A DNA stretch of 9,422 nucleotides, from the NCBI GenBank assembly GCA_937136445.1, contig CAKZOQ010000368.1, positions 1 to 9,422 on the forward strand, given 5' to 3'. Of this stretch, positions 7,958 to 9,422 are shown in pieces (position 1 is the stretch's first letter; each line of letters starts with the position of its first letter). The stretch is from an uncultured Gemmatimonadota bacterium. Lineage in GTDB: Bacteria > Gemmatimonadota > Gemmatimonadetes > Longimicrobiales > Gaopeijiaceae. The translations under genes and the position numbers were made by a program. Below the pieces are notes generated by a model that searched no databases, was not told where the DNA came from, and saw only the letters and a list, made by a program, of their open reading frames with translations.

Positions 7958-8718
7958 ACGGCGTGCTGGACCTGACCGGGCGGACCGCGCTGGTCACCGG
8001 AGGCTCCCGCGGGGTCGGACGGGCCACCGCGCTCCTTCTGGCCCGCGCCGGCGCCTCCGTCGGTATCGGCTACCGGAGCCGCGCCGAGGAGGCCCGCGCC
8101 ACCGTCCGGGAGATGAAGGAGCTGGGGGTCCACGCCTGGTCGCAGCCCGGGGACCTCACCCGACCCGAGGCGGTGGAGGAGCTCTTCGGTCGGGCCGACC
8201 GGGAATTCGAGGGGCTGGACCTCTTCATCGGGAACCACGGGGTCTGGCCACCGGAAGACGTGCCGCTGGCGGAGATGAGCGAGGAGCGCTGGCGCCGGAC
8301 TGTCTCGGTGAACCTGGACTCCGTGTTCCTCTGCTGCCGCGCGGCCGCCCGTCGTCTCCGCGACGGTGGACGGGTGGTGCTGGTGGGGAGCACCGCGGGA
8401 CAGCGGGGCGAGGCCCACCACGGTGACTACGCCGCCACCAAGGGGGCGCTGGGGGCCCTCGTGAAGGGCTTCTCCGGGGAGCTGGCGCCTCGGGGCATCA
8501 CGGTGAACTGCGTGGCCCCCGGGTGGATCGACACCGAGATGGCGGCCCCGGCCTACCAGGGGGAGGAGCGTCGACGGATCGAGGCCTCCATCCCCCTGGG
8601 CCGGGTGGCGAGCCCCGAGGACGTGGCGGGACCCATCGTCTTCCTCTGCTCGCCGCTGGCGCGGCACGTCACCGGAGAGATCCTCAACGTGAACGGTGGG
8701 GCGGTGCTGGTCGGGTGA
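7954..8718 (+). CDS. Short-chain dehydrogenase/reductase (FabG-like SDR)
   Basis: This 254-residue classical SDR has the cofactor motif TGGSRGVG (15-22). The catalytic set is N120, S146, Y159 and K163 (DYAATKGAL). The PG motif follows in NCVAPGWIDTEM (185-196), and the C-terminal GEILNVNGGAVL is typical of the FabG/3-oxoacyl-ACP reductase branch. Arg19 in the glycine-rich loop and GYRSRAEE after the second strand (Y40, R41, R43) suggest NADPH preference. The usual NNAG motif reads GNHG (93-96), so Ala is replaced by His95. The start ATG overlaps the ferritin-like stop as ATGA. FabG in fatty-acid synthesis usually sits in a fab cluster, which is absent here, so a different carbonyl substrate, for example a sugar or lipid intermediate, is equally possible. 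Confidence 0.9.
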   Translation: MNGVLDLTGRTALVTGGSRGVGRATALLLARAGASVGIGYRSRAEEARATVREMKELGVHAWSQPGDLTRPEAVEELFGRADREFEGLDLFIGNHGVWPPEDVPLAEMSEERWRRTVSVNLDSVFLCCRAAARRLRDGGRVVLVGSTAGQRGEAHHGDYAATKGALGALVKGFSGELAPRGITVNCVAPGWIDTEMAAPAYQGEERRRIEASIPLGRVASPEDVAGPIVFLCSPLARHVTGEILNVNGGAVLVG

Positions 8719-9422
8719 GTCGTACCACGCCCCGCCCGCCCTCGGCGGTCCGCTGGATCGTGGGGACGCTGGAAGACGCCGGACATCCCACCTGGGCGGT
8801 GGGGGGTGCAGTACGGGACGCCCTGGCCGGCCATCCCTCCGGCGACTGGGACCTCACCACCCGAGCGCGCCCGAAGCAGGTGCAACGGCTCTTCCGGCGG
8901 ACCGTGCCCATCGGGATCGAGCACGGGACCGTGGGCGTCCTGGCAGGCGACGGTACCCTCTACGAGGTCACCACCTTCCGGCGGGACGTGGAGACCGACG
9001 GGCGGCATGCCGTCGTCGCCTTCGCCGACACGGTGGAGGAGGACCTGGCCCGACGGGACTTCACCATCAACGCCGTGGCCTGGCACCCGCTCCGTGGGGA
9101 ATTCCGGGATCCCCACCGTGGGGCGAGGGACATGAAGCGCCGGCTCCTGCGGACCGTGGGCGATCCGAAGGAGCGCTTCGCCGAGGACCACCTCCGGATC
9201 CTGCGGGCCCTTCGCTTCGCCAGTCGCTTCGAACTCCGCGTGGACCGGAAGAGCTGGGAGGCCCTGTGCGCCGCCGTGGAGCACCTCCCGGAGCTCTCCG
9301 CCGAACGGATCCGGGACGAGCTGCTCAAGGTGCTGGACGCCGATCTCCGGCCGTCGGAGGCGCTGGAGCTCTATGCCCGGTCCGGTGCGCTGGAGGTCCT
9401 CTACCCCGAGCTGGACGGCCTC
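8715..9422 (+). CDS. CCA tRNA nucleotidyltransferase / poly(A) polymerase family protein, N-terminal part, cut by window edge
   Basis: These are the first 236 codons of a class II nucleotidyltransferase gene that continues past the right edge. It starts at a GTG that overlaps the SDR stop as GTGA. The head domain has AVGGAVRD (28-35), the metal-binding D44 and D46 in GDWDLTT, IEHGTVGV (68-75), EVTTFRRD (84-91) and the RRDFTINA motif (113-120). The neck has DPHRGARDMKRRLLRTVGDP (132-151) followed by RFAEDHLRILRALRFASRF (154-172), then SAERIRDEL (195-203), all standard for bacterial CCA-adding enzymes. The enzyme adds or repairs the 3' CCA of tRNA. A poly(A) polymerase (pcnB) or a split CC- or A-adding enzyme has the same motifs, and the missing C-terminal part is needed to decide, so no gene symbol is given. 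Its place in the alaS operon fits a tRNA-maturation role. Confidence 0.9.
   Translation, partial: MSRTTPRPPSAVRWIVGTLEDAGHPTWAVGGAVRDALAGHPSGDWDLTTRARPKQVQRLFRRTVPIGIEHGTVGVLAGDGTLYEVTTFRRDVETDGRHAVVAFADTVEEDLARRDFTINAVAWHPLRGEFRDPHRGARDMKRRLLRTVGDPKERFAEDHLRILRALRFASRFELRVDRKSWEALCAAVEHLPELSAERIRDELLKVLDADLRPSEALELYARSGALEVLYPELDGL

Overview
The window is GC-rich chromosomal DNA with dense, mostly overlapping genes and ordinary housekeeping content. A GmhA-type heptose isomerase suggests a Gram-negative-type bacterium with heptose in its envelope. The base composition, the promoter-like word TTATCTTC, weak or absent Shine-Dalgarno sites and this gene set would fit Gemmatimonadota or a similar high-GC lineage. 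That placement is an inference from general impression; nothing in the window proves it.

Layout. Minus strand, positions 1-1641: a FAD-dependent pyridine nucleotide-disulfide oxidoreductase, followed through a 4-base GTGA overlap by the N-terminal part of a TVP38/TMEM64 (VTT/DedA-like) membrane protein cut by the window edge. Positions 1642-1916: a divergent intergenic region with a recA promoter candidate, a 9-bp-stem hairpin and several short inverted repeats. Plus strand, 1917-2975: recA, with a terminator-like hairpin about 35 bases after its stop. Plus strand, 3150 to the right edge: a second transcription unit that starts from its own promoter candidate (TTGAGC, 18-bp spacer, TATCTT). 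It runs alaS, an unrecognised 100-residue protein, a PHP-family phosphatase (CpsB/CapC type), gmhA, a rubrerythrin-like ferritin-fold protein, a FabG-like SDR oxidoreductase, and a CCA-adding enzyme/poly(A) polymerase-family tRNA nucleotidyltransferase truncated by the window.

How the genes fit together. All seven genes of the second unit are joined by 4-base ATGA/GTGA or 1-base TGATG overlaps, so translational coupling and co-transcription are likely. Two members act on tRNA: alaS charges tRNA-Ala, and the CCA-adding enzyme builds the 3' end that is charged. The PHP phosphatase and gmhA point to surface polysaccharide or LPS. The ferritin-like and SDR proteins have redox folds with unknown substrates. 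I see no phage, transposon, CRISPR, tRNA, rRNA or defence genes, and no clear new biological system. The points most worth a second look are the unknown 100-residue protein, the oxidoreductase-VTT pair lacking the lipoamide-dehydrogenase catalytic His, and the shared promoter word of recA and alaS.
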